DNA of 64,000 bases from Pseudoxanthomonas daejeonensis (GCF_010093205.1 NZ_PDWN01000004.1:186001-250000), one strand, 5' to 3'; positions 8,427 through 18,013 are shown, counted from the first letter of the stretch. Notes: generated from the letters alone by a model not told the origin. Program-made: numbers and translations.

Positions 8427-8891
8427 CTACCGCTTGGCGCCCATCCCCCATGCCTGGCCTTCAATAGGCCCAACAACGACGGGCTTTTCTTCCTTCTGGG
8501 CTTCCAGGACGAAGGGACGGGTGTGACCTGAGAACGCCCGTATTGGGGTCAGGATCTTGGTCCAGTCCAACCCCTGTGCAACAGTTTCCCGGTAGCGAGC
8601 CCATACCTCGTTGTGGGCCTGCTGGACCGCTTGTTCATAGGCCGCGCGGGCCTGGGCAGCGCACTGCTCGCGTCGCTCCAGTTCCGCAACCAGCAACGCG
8701 ACATCCTCCTGACGACGTTTCGCCGCAATGGCGTTACGCAAGGTCTGGCAAGACGACACCAAAAGACTCCACCGATCGCGCGCAGCCACCACCACCGGTT
8801 GCCGGTAGGTCTCATCTTCCAAGGCAAGACGGATGGCGTCCTGGTCAATGCGACGGCGAAAGAACAGCGAGGACAGGGCGGGGAGAGGCAT
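8427..8891 (-). CDS. Hypothetical coiled-coil protein
   Basis: 154 residues. The middle is rich in Ala, Glu, Arg and Gln (AELERREQCAAQARAAYEQAVQQAHNEV) and is probably coiled coil. The start ATG overlaps the upstream stop as TAATG, with GGAGG supplied by upstream tail codons. It has no C-terminal arginine tail. Function is unknown. Confidence 0.65.
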   Translation of the reverse strand: MPLPALSSLFFRRRIDQDAIRLALEDETYRQPVVVAARDRWSLLVSSCQTLRNAIAAKRRQEDVALLVAELERREQCAAQARAAYEQAVQQAHNEVWARYRETVAQGLDWTKILTPIRAFSGHTRPFVLEAQKEEKPVVVGPIEGQAWGMGAKR

Positions 8892-9715
8892 TACATCGCC
8901 CTCCGGGTCGGGGCCTCGGCCTTCCGGTTACGCTGCTGCTTTCGAGCCAGGCGCTCCAATTTCTCCTGCTTTCTTCTGACCTGGAAGTAGGGAGCCTGTG
9001 GCGCGATCTGACGTGGGGTTCGGCCGTTCAAGTTGGAGGCGTCGGGATCTGCGCCAAAGTCTATTAGCGCCATGAATGTCTTTTGCGCCTGGTCCTCGAA
9101 ATCTTCAGGTTTACGGTGCGTCATGCTCCAGTAGTGGAGAGGCGTGTTGCCGTATCCATCCGCATGGTTGGCATTAGCGCCATGTCGCAGAAGTTCAAGG
9201 CATTGCTTGGCTCGGCCACCTGCTGCAGCAAAGTGGAGCGGCGATCGACCGAATGAGTCTGTCATAGCCACTATCAGGCGCAGATCTGATTCATTGATAT
9301 CGGCGCCGAATGCATGACGCGCGAAGAGCATGCCTGAGGGCGATGAATGTTCGAGATCAAGCTTTTCAGCCACACCCCACAACACATCGCTGCTGAACTG
9401 GGCGCTATTTAGCAGCAAAGCATTTGTTCTGTGATGAAGGACGCGTGTAAATGCCCGGTTGCGTACCTTTTCCGCTTCCAATGTAGCGCTTTCATCACCC
9501 CGAAGTGACGCGCGTCGATGGTGATTGCAAGCGGTGCTGTGTAGGCGCTTGGCCTCATCTTCCAGAACTGTCTCCAGCACTTTGGATGGATCGATCCTTG
9601 TTTTGAAGATCTTGTATTGGACTGGTATGAATGGCAGACGAGATATGGCCGTCAAGACCAACCTGCGAAACAAGGTGGGCCGGTAGTGCCAGGGTTGATA
9701 GGACAGGACCATCAC
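8891..9715 (-). CDS. Ankyrin-repeat protein with short RRAM tail
   Basis: 274 residues. A basic N-terminus is followed by ankyrin repeats (RSPLHFAAAGGRAKQCLELLRHGANANHADGYGNTPLHYWS is the clearest stretch, at about 155-195), and it ends in TRRAM. The start is GTG at 9715, overlapping the preceding TGA as in the other operons, or ATG at 9712. The last codons CGG AGG GCG ATG TAA provide the ribosome-binding site and overlapping start of the next gene. The short tail looks like a reduced version of the ARRSRGRxM tail. Confidence 0.7.
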   Translation of the reverse strand: MMVLSYQPWHYRPTLFRRLVLTAISRLPFIPVQYKIFKTRIDPSKVLETVLEDEAKRLHSTACNHHRRASLRGDESATLEAEKVRNRAFTRVLHHRTNALLLNSAQFSSDVLWGVAEKLDLEHSSPSGMLFARHAFGADINESDLRLIVAMTDSFGRSPLHFAAAGGRAKQCLELLRHGANANHADGYGNTPLHYWSMTHRKPEDFEDQAQKTFMALIDFGADPDASNLNGRTPRQIAPQAPYFQVRRKQEKLERLARKQQRNRKAEAPTRRAM

Positions 9716-10110
9716 ATCGCCCTCTTGGCCGTGTGCTCCACACACCCATCATTCCGGACCGAGTTGGCCAAAGTAGAAAGCGCTTTCCGCATGCGTTCGG
9801 ACGAGGCCATCGTTTCCATCGCCTTGAACATCAAACGCTCACCGTCCCGCTCACCACCTTTGTGCAGGGTCGTCCGTAGCCGCTCGGCGAGCCGTGGATC
9901 TTCTTTCTCGACACGATCGAGAACGGCACGAGTCACAACCGTCTTGCCAATCCCTGGGTAATGGGCAGGCGCCGGTATGGGATTGAAGTAGGTTGGAAGA
10001 TTCAGGCCAGCCGCCTCACAGCGGGTCAAGATATCGGCTTTGGTCAGATGGACCCATTGGAAGGGACTGACAGCGACCAGGGCTTGCAGCGTTTCGAGGG
10101 AAAGGGCCAT
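9712..10110 (-). CDS. Helical protein, paralogue of the 22303-22800 product
   Basis: 132 residues starting MALSLETLQALVAVSPFQW and ending TAKRAM. The first 35 residues and a later segment (RAVLDRVEKEDPRLAERL) align with the 22303 gene product (SIDTLRKLTDVDPFKG; AAIKRVGQEDPEQARAY). In both places this protein is encoded first, followed by an ankyrin gene coupled through an ATGTGA overlap. Function is unknown. Confidence 0.65.
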   Translation of the reverse strand: MALSLETLQALVAVSPFQWVHLTKADILTRCEAAGLNLPTYFNPIPAPAHYPGIGKTVVTRAVLDRVEKEDPRLAERLRTTLHKGGERDGERLMFKAMETMASSERMRKALSTLANSVRNDGCVEHTAKRAM

Positions 10111-10138
10111 GCGATGGAGGCTCGTAAGGTGTCCCTCC

Positions 10139-10166
10139 ATCATGTGCAGGTTGTCGATGTTGGCAA
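10139..10166 (-). promoter_or_regulatory. Conserved dyad promoter upstream of 10110
   Basis: TTGCCAACATCGACAA (10151-10166) with CATGAT 16 bp downstream, followed by GGAGGGACACCTT as in the other copies. Confidence 0.65.
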
Positions 10167-10265
10167 GGGCAGGCCTGCGAAATACTCTGCACTTCGCTAG
10201 ATTTGTGGTGGTGACCTAGTGGGCTAGGGATTTATCCACAATCCGATCTAGGCGTCGGAATTGGT

Positions 10266-10628
10266 TCAGAGTGTGATCAGTCTGGACGCTGTCGGGCCAT
10301 GTAAAAAACAATTAATAACGAAAATTATTACCAATGCGTAACAGAAGACTTCAGCGACAACTTCGATGGTGTTGTCGGTTGGAGGTGTTTTCTGAGTCTC
10401 TAAAGACTGGGCAGGTAGGCCATTTGATTGCTTTTCAAGCACTAGCGATTTCAAGCGCTGAAACAGAACTTCTTCCTCGCCTTTGGAGCGCAGGAGTTCT
10501 TGCTCAAGTTCAAATATGCGCTTATGAGAAAGGTCCAGTTCTTCGTTCAGTCGACTGACTTCAGGGAAAGCGAGGATTTGGGCAAGAGCGATTTCAGGTT
10601 CTGCCGATAAGCGTAAATGGTCAGACAT
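10266..10628 (-). CDS. Coiled-coil protein with C-terminal membrane segment
   Basis: 120 residues. About 25-70 is a predicted coiled coil (RLNEELDLSHKRIFELEQEL). A hydrophobic segment near the C-terminus (VFCYALVIIFVINCFL) probably anchors it in the membrane. The start at 10628 follows CCGGAG; the longer start at 10676 lies inside the promoter element. Confidence 0.6.
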   Translation of the reverse strand: MSDHLRLSAEPEIALAQILAFPEVSRLNEELDLSHKRIFELEQELLRSKGEEEVLFQRLKSLVLEKQSNGLPAQSLETQKTPPTDNTIEVVAEVFCYALVIIFVINCFLHGPTASRLITL

Positions 10629-10653
10629 GGAGAACTCCGGAAGGTGTTTCTCC

Positions 10654-10681
10654 ATCATGTGCGGGTTGTCGTGCATGGCAA
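10654..10681 (-). promoter_or_regulatory. Conserved dyad promoter upstream of 10628
   Basis: TTGCCATGCACGACAA (10666-10681), CATGAT after 16 bp, then GGAGAAACACCTTCC. Confidence 0.65.
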
Positions 10682-10727
10682 GGGCAGGTCTGCGGATACG
10701 ATCGCAGACCTGAAATACCGAACGCCG

Positions 10728-13700
10728 TCAGTTGTTCATCATTTCCCATTTCGTTTGACGACATAGCGCACCGCGCACTGGGTTGGGGGCACTGTCCCGG
10801 GCGTATATGCGGGTGAAGCCGATGTAGCCGATGTAAGATCCATCACTCTCATTGAGAAATTCATCGTTGAACCAATCGGCCGAGGGCGAGGTGTTGGTAA
10901 ACACCAGCTTGCCCTCATCGGCGGCCGTCAACGGGGTCGGATAACCCTGGGCGTCCAACACGTCCGAATACCCAAACACGCAGCGGGTGCCGACGGTACC
11001 GTTTCCAAACCAGCCACCGTTGATCGACTCATCGAGGTTGACGCTTCCGGGCGTATGCACCCACGAACCGGAAACCAGCCTGATTTCGCCGCAACCCCAC
11101 GTCAGAGGGCGGCTGACCTGAGAACACAAGCCGTTATACGCAGGCGGCGGCGGGGCCACACAAGTGAAGAAGAAGGTTTCGCCTGGGCTGTAGATCGCTC
11201 CACCCATGGCGCTTGGCCCACGAACACGGGAAGCAATGCGCTCGCCGATTACGCAGTTTCCGCCTGGCGGTGCCATTGGGCGAACGCCCGTACCGCTACC
11301 GCCATTGTTGGTGGCGTAGCACCCAATGCCCATGAAGGGCGTTGTGGTCCAGGGGCCTGCGCCGCCCAGGGAAGCCGCCGTCGCATTACGACGAGTCAGG
11401 TCGCCAATGTTGGTCTCGATGTTGCCGGGAGCACCGCCATAGGGGTCGATCTGCGACGTGGAGGTCAGCGTCCATACGCCATCCAGCAGACCTGTGGGGG
11501 GCGTACAGGACGCGGTAGTCGTGCAGGTCGCGCCTGCGTTGGCTGTCATGGACAACACACCACCCGCGCTGCAAGCGAAAGCCGCCGAGCCCGTGGTGGG
11601 CGTTGTACTGTCCGTCACGGCGAAATTGGTGCTAGTCGATACGGTCGTGGCTGCTGCCTGTGTATAGGTACAGGAGTTGCCACCCACCACCCAGTTGAAC
11701 AACGCACCCGCAGGTACGTCGCATTGGGTGGGACCTGCAACACACTCCAACACCATGTGCGTGGACGAACCGAAGTCGTTCCAGGAACGCGTGACAATCA
11801 ATTCTCCGGGAACACAGCGCAACGCAGGCGTTGCTAGGCGCGGCAACCAAATTTCTGTCCAGCCCGACTGGTTGATATTGGTGCTGTTGCCGTTGGCGTC
11901 CAAGTACGTGACGTTGTTCCAACCCAGCCACGTGGTGCGGGCCGCGTCGACCTGATTGCCACCGCGGTTAGGCAGCACCCCATTGAACACGGTCAAATCA
12001 CCGAAAACGGAGGGAATGCATTTCTGGAACGACGCAGACCCACCAATGCCAATGGCATTCATGTATTCCGTGACGCGTGCTGCGTCATGCTGGATGGCCC
12101 CTCGGAACCCCACACCGTCATCCCAGAACCAACCACCGCCCGGGCCAGCATTGACGGGTGTGTTCAAGCCCACGCGCCACACGCCTGTCAGCAGCGCAGG
12201 ATTGGTGGGGCTGGGGGTGTAGCAGGACGACACGGGCGCTGTACACGTCGCGCCTGCGTTGGGTGTCGTGGCCAACACGCCACCCGCGCTGCAGGCGAAC
12301 ACCGCGGCACCCGTCGTTGGCGCTGTACTGTCCGTGACAGGGAAGTCAGAACTGACCGCCACACTCGTGGCCATGCCTTGGGCGAACGTGCAGTCATTAC
12401 CGCCCACCGTCCAGTTGAACACCTTGCCGGCGGGGATGTCACATTGGATGGGCGGTGTGGCCGTGCCGCATTCTGCAGGCAAGGGCGTACCCGCCAAACG
12501 TTGATACGAGGTGGCGTGCCAGTAATCGCCCACTTCAACCATTGGGTCGGCAGCAGGCAGGCCACAGGTCGACCAAGAGGCCTTGGGCATGGTTTGCCAG
12601 CCCGTGACAACCGTGCCGCCGCCATCGTCCGCCGTGGTCTTCGGATCATCGTTGGTCGTGGCAATGTAAATATCGTCGACACCGAACAACGCGGGGCGAT
12701 TCAATGCCCAATCGCTGGCCGATGAGTTGTACCCGGGGCACCACCAGTTCGCTGCACTCAACACGTCCGAACCGATCTGTCCCGATTGACACCCCGCTGC
12801 GGGTGGCGTGGCCACGCAAGTGTTGACGGTGTTCCGACGAGCACCTGTATCGGCCCATCCCGTCCAGGTGCCGATCGCGGGCGACGGAAGCGCCGTCGTA
12901 CCCGCTGGGCAGGAGTAGGAGACATCACGCGTGCGGACTTGCTCGGCCTCATAGGTAATAGAGCCCGTCTGTCCGGTGGGGCACGTCTCGGCTCGAGGAT
13001 CCCACTGCTGTTCTGTTTCCTGGACAGTTGCCGGACAGGCGGTGCAACCGGGCGAAGGTTCCAAGTCTCGATACGGCTCCCAGGCAGACCAGGTAGACGC
13101 CTGCGTGGTGGCGTTCACGCAGCCCTGGAAGCGGATTTCCTTGCCGCCCGGCCCATACGTCCCCGCCGGGCACGGCGCGTCCCGTTCGTCTGGAATAGGC
13201 GTACAGCAGGTGTTGCCGAAGGTCAGTGTGCTGGAAACGCCACAGTTGGCCGTGCAGGTATTGCTGATGACATGCGCCGACGACCAGGCAGGCCATGCGG
13301 GCACCGCTTGTGGCGAAGCACAGGTGGAATAGCGCTCCCGCACAATCTGGCCACCCTGGCCAGCGGGGCAAGCCACCTCATCATGCTCAACCGAAGGCAC
13401 ACACGTGGCGACAAGGGGCGTCTGGCAGGTGTTGCCAATCGGGGGAGGAAGTTGGAGCCACGCTGTCTGGGTGCCCGCGCATGTATCCCGTGCGCTCTCT
13501 TCCAGGATCTGGCCTGTTTGGCCCGCAGGACATGCCTGGACCCGCGTGGTGGTGATGACCGTACAGTCGTCAGGCGGGAGCGAAGGCGTGATCGGGGGAG
13601 TTATGGTGGTTGGGGTCTGGCACGAACTGTCGGTGGTCGACCAGGCTGTCCACACCAGCGTATTTCCCGGCCCCGTGCAGGTGCCATCGCGCGCTTGAAT

Positions 13701-14405
13701 GACCGTGCCTATCTGACCCGGTGGGCAGGCGGCGTATTGCTTCTCATGGATGGGATTGCAACGTGGGCTGGGTGGACCCACCGGACCAACACCATTTGCC
13801 GATATGGAACGCGCAGGTGCGAAGTACAAGAACACCACCGGATCAGGCCTGGCGCACAGGTTGGCAACGACATCCGCTCCACCCAGCCTCTTGTTGTAGC
13901 GGTGCGCCACCACCGTGGCAGACGCGTCTTCCAAACCGTGAAAGCCCACGCTCGCTTGGTGGGCGTTGAACGCCAACGCAGAAGTCAGACGCACGCACTC
14001 ATTGGCCGAGAGCCCCTGATACGCCAACCGATATCCACCATTGGCGATGGTGGGGCCGCTGGGCTGCGTGACATGCCATACCGATAGATTCAACTGACCG
14101 TCGCCAAGACCCGTTGTCAGTGCTGGGGCGCCGGCAGCGCCAGGGGACAACTTCAATCCCATGCGCGTCGCACCACGAGCGGCGAGGTAGGCCGCGCCAT
14201 CCTCACCCAACGCCGAGAAATTCGGTTGCAGGGCAAACAGCCCGTTGACGGTCTTGACGACCTGTTCCACCTGCCGTTGTTCGGTTTCTACCGCGGCTGC
14301 CACGCGTACCCGCTTGGCAAACGCAAACACCGCCACGACCGTCGCGGCCACGACGACGCTCCATAGCAAGATTTCGATGAGCGTAATGCCCCGTTGGGTT
14401 CGCAT
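10728..14405 (-). CDS. Giant type IV prepilin-adhesin fusion
   Basis: 1225 residues. The N-terminus MRTQRG-ITLIEILLWSVVVAA is a class III prepilin signal: cleavage after Gly, Glu at position 5 of the mature helix. About 200 residues of type IVb pilin-like sequence (PilS-like, ending YQGLSANECVRLTSALA) follow. Then come at least four Cys-rich modules with CPAGQxGxI and WxxW motifs, and large modules repeated twice (FNWTVGGNDC...TDSTAPTTG...FACSAGGVL). The C-terminus is Cys-containing and unique. It is probably a minor or tip pilin that displays an adhesin, by analogy with PilV tip adhesins of conjugative thin pili. The start at 14405 gives the shortest basic leader; 14426 is the alternative. 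Confidence 0.7.
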   Translation of the reverse strand: MRTQRGITLIEILLWSVVVAATVVAVFAFAKRVRVAAAVETEQRQVEQVVKTVNGLFALQPNFSALGEDGAAYLAARGATRMGLKLSPGAAGAPALTTGLGDGQLNLSVWHVTQPSGPTIANGGYRLAYQGLSANECVRLTSALAFNAHQASVGFHGLEDASATVVAHRYNKRLGGADVVANLCARPDPVVFLYFAPARSISANGVGPVGPPSPRCNPIHEKQYAACPPGQIGTVIQARDGTCTGPGNTLVWTAWSTTDSSCQTPTTITPPITPSLPPDDCTVITTTRVQACPAGQTGQILEESARDTCAGTQTAWLQLPPPIGNTCQTPLVATCVPSVEHDEVACPAGQGGQIVRERYSTCASPQAVPAWPAWSSAHVISNTCTANCGVSSTLTFGNTCCTPIPDERDAPCPAGTYGPGGKEIRFQGCVNATTQASTWSAWEPYRDLEPSPGCTACPATVQETEQQWDPRAETCPTGQTGSITYEAEQVRTRDVSYSCPAGTTALPSPAIGTWTGWADTGARRNTVNTCVATPPAAGCQSGQIGSDVLSAANWWCPGYNSSASDWALNRPALFGVDDIYIATTNDDPKTTADDGGGTVVTGWQTMPKASWSTCGLPAADPMVEVGDYWHATSYQRLAGTPLPAECGTATPPIQCDIPAGKVFNWTVGGNDCTFAQGMATSVAVSSDFPVTDSTAPTTGAAVFACSAGGVLATTPNAGATCTAPVSSCYTPSPTNPALLTGVWRVGLNTPVNAGPGGGWFWDDGVGFRGAIQHDAARVTEYMNAIGIGGSASFQKCIPSVFGDLTVFNGVLPNRGGNQVDAARTTWLGWNNVTYLDANGNSTNINQSGWTEIWLPRLATPALRCVPGELIVTRSWNDFGSSTHMVLECVAGPTQCDVPAGALFNWVVGGNSCTYTQAAATTVSTSTNFAVTDSTTPTTGSAAFACSAGGVLSMTANAGATCTTTASCTPPTGLLDGVWTLTSTSQIDPYGGAPGNIETNIGDLTRRNATAASLGGAGPWTTTPFMGIGCYATNNGGSGTGVRPMAPPGGNCVIGERIASRVRGPSAMGGAIYSPGETFFFTCVAPPPPAYNGLCSQVSRPLTWGCGEIRLVSGSWVHTPGSVNLDESINGGWFGNGTVGTRCVFGYSDVLDAQGYPTPLTAADEGKLVFTNTSPSADWFNDEFLNESDGSYIGYIGFTRIYARDSAPNPVRGALCRQTKWEMMNN

Positions 14406-14493
14406 GTCCAGGTTCCGGCGGTCCATCTACCAAAGTAGGGAAAGCCGTTCACCTGTCGAATCCAGAACCCAAACAACCGCGTATCGCTTCACA

Positions 14494-14523
14494 CAAAAAC
14501 AGCGCCCCGGAGCCAGGGCGCTG
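14494..14523 (-). terminator. Rho-independent terminator
   Basis: On the minus strand a GC-rich hairpin (CAGCGCCC...GGGGCGCTG) is followed by TTTTT. It ends the ankyrin/zinc-finger gene transcription unit before the prepilin gene. Confidence 0.75.
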
Positions 14524-14609
14524 CATATCGGGTTTAGGGTGCAACCTTCGCCGACCCAAAGACGTTAGCAGAGGGAACGTGGAGCGCAAGAGCTACAAAT
14601 TGTTTATGG

Positions 14610-15419
14610 CTATGTCGCAGTCTCGAATGGGGATTTCCACCAACGATATGGCTGACTGGTCAGGTGATAGGTGTAGCAACGGGGACAGAGGTAGACGTGG
14701 TCAAGATTGGAAAACCTCCCGCTAGTTCTCTTTTTGAGTCGCCGCATTCGATGTTGAGCTTCTGCTTCCGTGGAATACGCCACCTTGCAACAGCGTCGGC
14801 GCTTCATTCCCTGTGGTGTATTCAGTTCTGGATCGGTTGGAGTGAATGGCCGAGGCTTCTTTGCTGGTTTGATCTTTTGGGGTGGAGTAGGGGGTGGTGC
14901 TACGACAGGAAGATCTTTGCCGAGACGCAGGGAAATGAGATTTGCAACGTGCTTGTCTTGGTGATTGAGCGCCAGTTTGTAAAGTCCTATGCCATTAGGC
15001 GTATGGATGTCGGGGTCTCCGTATTTCATCAAGCGAGTACAGGTGTGCCAGCACTTCATCTGTTCGTTAGGGCAGTGAAGAATGGCGCACTGTAAGGGAG
15101 TCAAACCATCCGCATTTAAGGCATATCGATGAGCACCACGACTCAATAGCGTTTCAATCCCATTGAATGCGCCACTCATGGCTGCAAGGTGTAATGCGGA
15201 GTTGCACTGACTATCTCTTGAATGAATACTCGCGCCGCACTCCACCAGAACCGTACACGTGTAGCCAAGCCCTTCCTTGGCGGCGATAAGCAAGGGTGTC
15301 AGGCCAGACGAGGTTCGATATTCCAGGCGCGATGTACCGTTGAAGAAGACGCGCATGGCCTCGTAGTCATTCGAGCGCACCAGACTTTCAATCTGCTCAT
15401 CCGTGACCTTGGTTGTCAT
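14610..15419 (-). CDS. Ankyrin-repeat protein with C-terminal zinc-ribbon-like domain
   Basis: 269 residues. Ankyrin units span about 25-150 (GLTPLLIAAKEGLG, NSALHLAAMSG, GLTPLQCAI). A Pro/Lys-rich linker follows, then a C-terminal module, KRRRCCKVAYSTEAEAQ to YLCPRCYTYHLTSQ, resembling small zinc-ribbon proteins of phages and plasmids. The start at 15419 overlaps the stop of the small membrane protein gene (TGAAATG). Confidence 0.7.
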   Translation of the reverse strand: MTTKVTDEQIESLVRSNDYEAMRVFFNGTSRLEYRTSSGLTPLLIAAKEGLGYTCTVLVECGASIHSRDSQCNSALHLAAMSGAFNGIETLLSRGAHRYALNADGLTPLQCAILHCPNEQMKCWHTCTRLMKYGDPDIHTPNGIGLYKLALNHQDKHVANLISLRLGKDLPVVAPPPTPPQKIKPAKKPRPFTPTDPELNTPQGMKRRRCCKVAYSTEAEAQHRMRRLKKRTSGRFSNLDHVYLCPRCYTYHLTSQPYRWWKSPFETAT

Positions 15420-15420
15420 T

Positions 15421-15579
15421 TCAGAAAAAACCGATATACCAAACAAGAAAGCCTACGTAGAAGGTGATAACGACGGCCGGCCAGTCAATTTCGCCGAGAG
15501 TTCGGAACAGGCGTTGGTTAGGTGTTTTCACATTCGTATCGGCTTTCCCGATTTCAGCAAAGGTGGATCTATCGTTCAT
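15421..15579 (-). CDS. Small single-span membrane protein
   Basis: 52 residues: MNDRSTFAEIG, a hydrophilic stretch, then a hydrophobic C-terminal helix (WPAVVITFYVGFLVWYIGFF). The stop is separated by one base from the next start, so translation is probably coupled. It lies downstream of a conserved dyad promoter. Confidence 0.6.
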   Translation of the reverse strand: MNDRSTFAEIGKADTNVKTPNQRLFRTLGEIDWPAVVITFYVGFLVWYIGFF

Positions 15580-15731
15580 GGTCTGCGTATTCCTTCATAA
15601 ATCCCGCCAGCACCATTGCCGGTTCGCCTCCATTCGTTCTCGCAGCAGCCTAAAACGCTAAATCTTTGCTCGCCTTGTGGGGCGATGAGGGATCAGGGCA
15701 CCCGGGAACGGGGAGGTAGGTCTATTTCTCC

Positions 15732-15759
15732 ATCATGAGTAGGTTGTCGTTCATGGCAA
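15732..15759 (-). promoter_or_regulatory. Conserved dyad promoter upstream of 15579
   Basis: TTGCCATGAACGACAA (15744-15759), with CATGAT after 16 bp and GGAGAAA next. Confidence 0.65.
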
Positions 15760-15788
15760 CCCCGTAGTCCGCGAACCACAACGCAGTT

Positions 15789-17957
15789 CTAGTACCGCAC
15801 TCTCCGGCCTCGTTCCTGTGCCGGTGCCACATCACGATCGACGGCACGTCCCTGGGTTTCACGCTCTGCTTTCATCTGTGCTGGGTGCTTGAATTGGGCC
15901 ATGACCATCGCCCGCTGTTGCTCGGCGATCTCGAGCGTCATGGCCGAACGATCGGCTGACAGGCGCAAGGTGGGAGAAGACACCTGCCGGGCATAACCAC
16001 GCGCCAGATCCACGGGCTTTTCGCCTTGTTGGTTTCGCAAGGAAGGATCTGCGCCATGGCGTAGCAACTCGCCCACGGTGCGATCCAGCCCCTTGGCAGC
16101 CGCCAGGTGCATGGCCGTATTGCCGTCCTGGTCCTGCGTGTCCAACGCACTGTGTGGCGCTAGCAGCGCCACCAATTGCGCCTGATCGTTCTGCGCCCGC
16201 GCTGTCCGGGCAGACGTGCCCGCGGCCACGTGCAGCGCCGACTGGCCTTCCGCATTTTGCGCGGTGGCGTCGATCCGCCGAGAGAGCAGCTTCTGGGTCA
16301 ACTGCAGGTCACGTTCGCCTGCGGCCACATGGAGCGCGGTGTTGCCTTCCTCATCCTGGGCGTCCACGTTCTTGTGCAGCGCTTCATGGACGACGCCCTT
16401 GACGGTGTCGCGAGCGTTGGCAATGGCAATGTGCCGCTTCAACTGGCCCACGTGGTCATCGGTCAGTGTGGGTGTGTTCTGGATCTTGGAGGCAGGCACG
16501 TGCTTCAAACCCGCCGCCGTGCCCAGGAGGTCGCGTTCCAGCCCCGTGTGGGCAATGCCGTCGGCGCCGGAAAGCCGCTTCAAGTGCGGTACGGCTTTCT
16601 TCAACTCCGCCAGGGCGTCCGGGTAGTGTTTGGCCAATCCATCGAGCGCGGACTGGGCGAGGGGAATGATGATTTCCCGGCCCGACTTCTCACCCGTGTT
16701 CCGGAAGGCCCGGTCCCAGTCGACGTTGGCCAGCGCCTTGACCGCGTCTACCGCTTGCCGCGCATGGTGGGCCGGGCTCATGTCCCGCTGTTCCTGGGGA
16801 ACCAGCTCACGCCCGGTAGTGGTCCTGCCCGCACCGATCGCATAGTGGGTGGTGGCCAACACGGCGTCGCCCACGCCCTGGTGCTGTCGCACATACGGGT
16901 CATCGAGCTGGGCGTACAACGCCAGGCGGTTGATGGCTTCTTGCTGCTTTGAGGTCAGGTCCATGGCCTTGGCCCGGCTCTCCGAGGCAATGGCCGGGGC
17001 GTAGTACGACACCGACGCGATCCGGTGGCCACCCTCTTCCCAGGGCGGGGCGCTGATCGCCATCCCCGTCAGTACGCCGCCCACGTGGCGGGTCATCTGG
17101 TCGCCTTGCTTGCGGCTGTCTTCCGAGGTCGACGCAAACGCCATGTGCCAGGCCTTGGGATCGCGCGCGTCTCGAATGAACCCGTCGATCCTTCCGCCGG
17201 CTTCGGTCATGCCCTTGCCGTCCATCGAGAACGTGGGGACGCCGGACTCGAATGCCACGGCGGTCTTGTCATGCCGCTGATCATGCAGGTGGACCTTGTC
17301 CACTCGGACCGGCACGAACACTTCCTGCCAACGGGCGTCCAAGGACGCCTTCATTTCGTGCGGCGACACCGTCTCGCCTGATCGTAGCTTTTGGAACACG
17401 TCCCGCAGCGAACCGGCATTGTGCGTTTCACATTCGCCCGCGGGGCCCAGATCCTTTTCGGCCCAACCCGATCGGATGTAGAGATCCATCCGGGCGATGG
17501 CCTCACCTTTGACGGTCTTGGTCAGCCCGTTCTCAGCGCCATGGATCCAGTCCAGCAGCGGCGCCATCGAGTCGCCTTCCCAGCCATGGTTGGTGCGGGG
17601 CGAGCGTGACAGCGCCGTCCGCGTTGCGGGATCGGCCAGGTGGGCTTCATGCGCCTTCTGTAGGCGCGCTGTCGTGGCTTGCGCTTCGGGCACCAGCGCC
17701 ACGGCCTGGGCGGACGAGTGCAGGAAGTCGTCGCGGTCAGCGAATACCTCCGACACCATCTTGGCGCCGGAATACGACATCCCCACCTGTTCCCGTAGGT
17801 GGTCCTCGAACGTTCCTTCGGGCAACTCATCGCGGAGTTCGTCCAGTGCCCGGCATGCATGCCAGGCCGCAGTCTCGGCGCGGTCATGATCCGCGTCCAC
17901 ACGCGACAGGGCCAAGGAGGCTTGATGGACCAGGGACTTCGGAGTGCGTTTTGCCAT
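15789..17957 (-). CDS. Large effector-like protein with C-terminal ankyrin repeats
   Basis: 722 residues. The first 500 residues are a unique mainly helical region without a recognised domain. Ankyrin repeats follow at about 515-650 (GNTALHVAAGERDLQLTQKLL, GQSALHVAAG, GNTAMHLAAAKG). It ends in an Arg-rich segment (RGRRVRY) that may be a divergent form of the shared tail. The start at 17957 follows the conserved promoter by about 25 bases; the longer ORF from 18047 includes the promoter itself. No signal peptide is seen, consistent with a cytosolic or type IV-exported protein. Confidence 0.65.
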   Translation of the reverse strand: MAKRTPKSLVHQASLALSRVDADHDRAETAAWHACRALDELRDELPEGTFEDHLREQVGMSYSGAKMVSEVFADRDDFLHSSAQAVALVPEAQATTARLQKAHEAHLADPATRTALSRSPRTNHGWEGDSMAPLLDWIHGAENGLTKTVKGEAIARMDLYIRSGWAEKDLGPAGECETHNAGSLRDVFQKLRSGETVSPHEMKASLDARWQEVFVPVRVDKVHLHDQRHDKTAVAFESGVPTFSMDGKGMTEAGGRIDGFIRDARDPKAWHMAFASTSEDSRKQGDQMTRHVGGVLTGMAISAPPWEEGGHRIASVSYYAPAIASESRAKAMDLTSKQQEAINRLALYAQLDDPYVRQHQGVGDAVLATTHYAIGAGRTTTGRELVPQEQRDMSPAHHARQAVDAVKALANVDWDRAFRNTGEKSGREIIIPLAQSALDGLAKHYPDALAELKKAVPHLKRLSGADGIAHTGLERDLLGTAAGLKHVPASKIQNTPTLTDDHVGQLKRHIAIANARDTVKGVVHEALHKNVDAQDEEGNTALHVAAGERDLQLTQKLLSRRIDATAQNAEGQSALHVAAGTSARTARAQNDQAQLVALLAPHSALDTQDQDGNTAMHLAAAKGLDRTVGELLRHGADPSLRNQQGEKPVDLARGYARQVSSPTLRLSADRSAMTLEIAEQQRAMVMAQFKHPAQMKAERETQGRAVDRDVAPAQERGRRVRY

Positions 17958-17985
17958 GGACTGGAAGAGGTGTGGGCTTGCTTCC

Positions 17986-18013
17986 AGGTTGATCGGTTTG
18001 TCGTGCTTGGCAA
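17986..18013 (-). promoter_or_regulatory. Conserved dyad promoter upstream of 17957
   Basis: TTGCCAAGCACGACAA (17998-18013). The hexamer 16 bp downstream (CAACCT) is a poor -10, so the assignment rests on the dyad. Confidence 0.55.

Noticed and set aside
10139-10681. Conserved peptides such as DNxHMMExHL encoded across dyad promoter copies
   Set aside because: Several copies read as MHDNPHMMEKHL or similar in frame, but others lack a start or are preceded by a stop, and the frame does not continue. The conservation is better explained by promoter function.
11055-14087. Long plus-strand ORFs opposite the prepilin-adhesin gene
   Set aside because: They are Arg-rich shadow frames of the minus-strand gene, which has a clear prepilin leader and modules.
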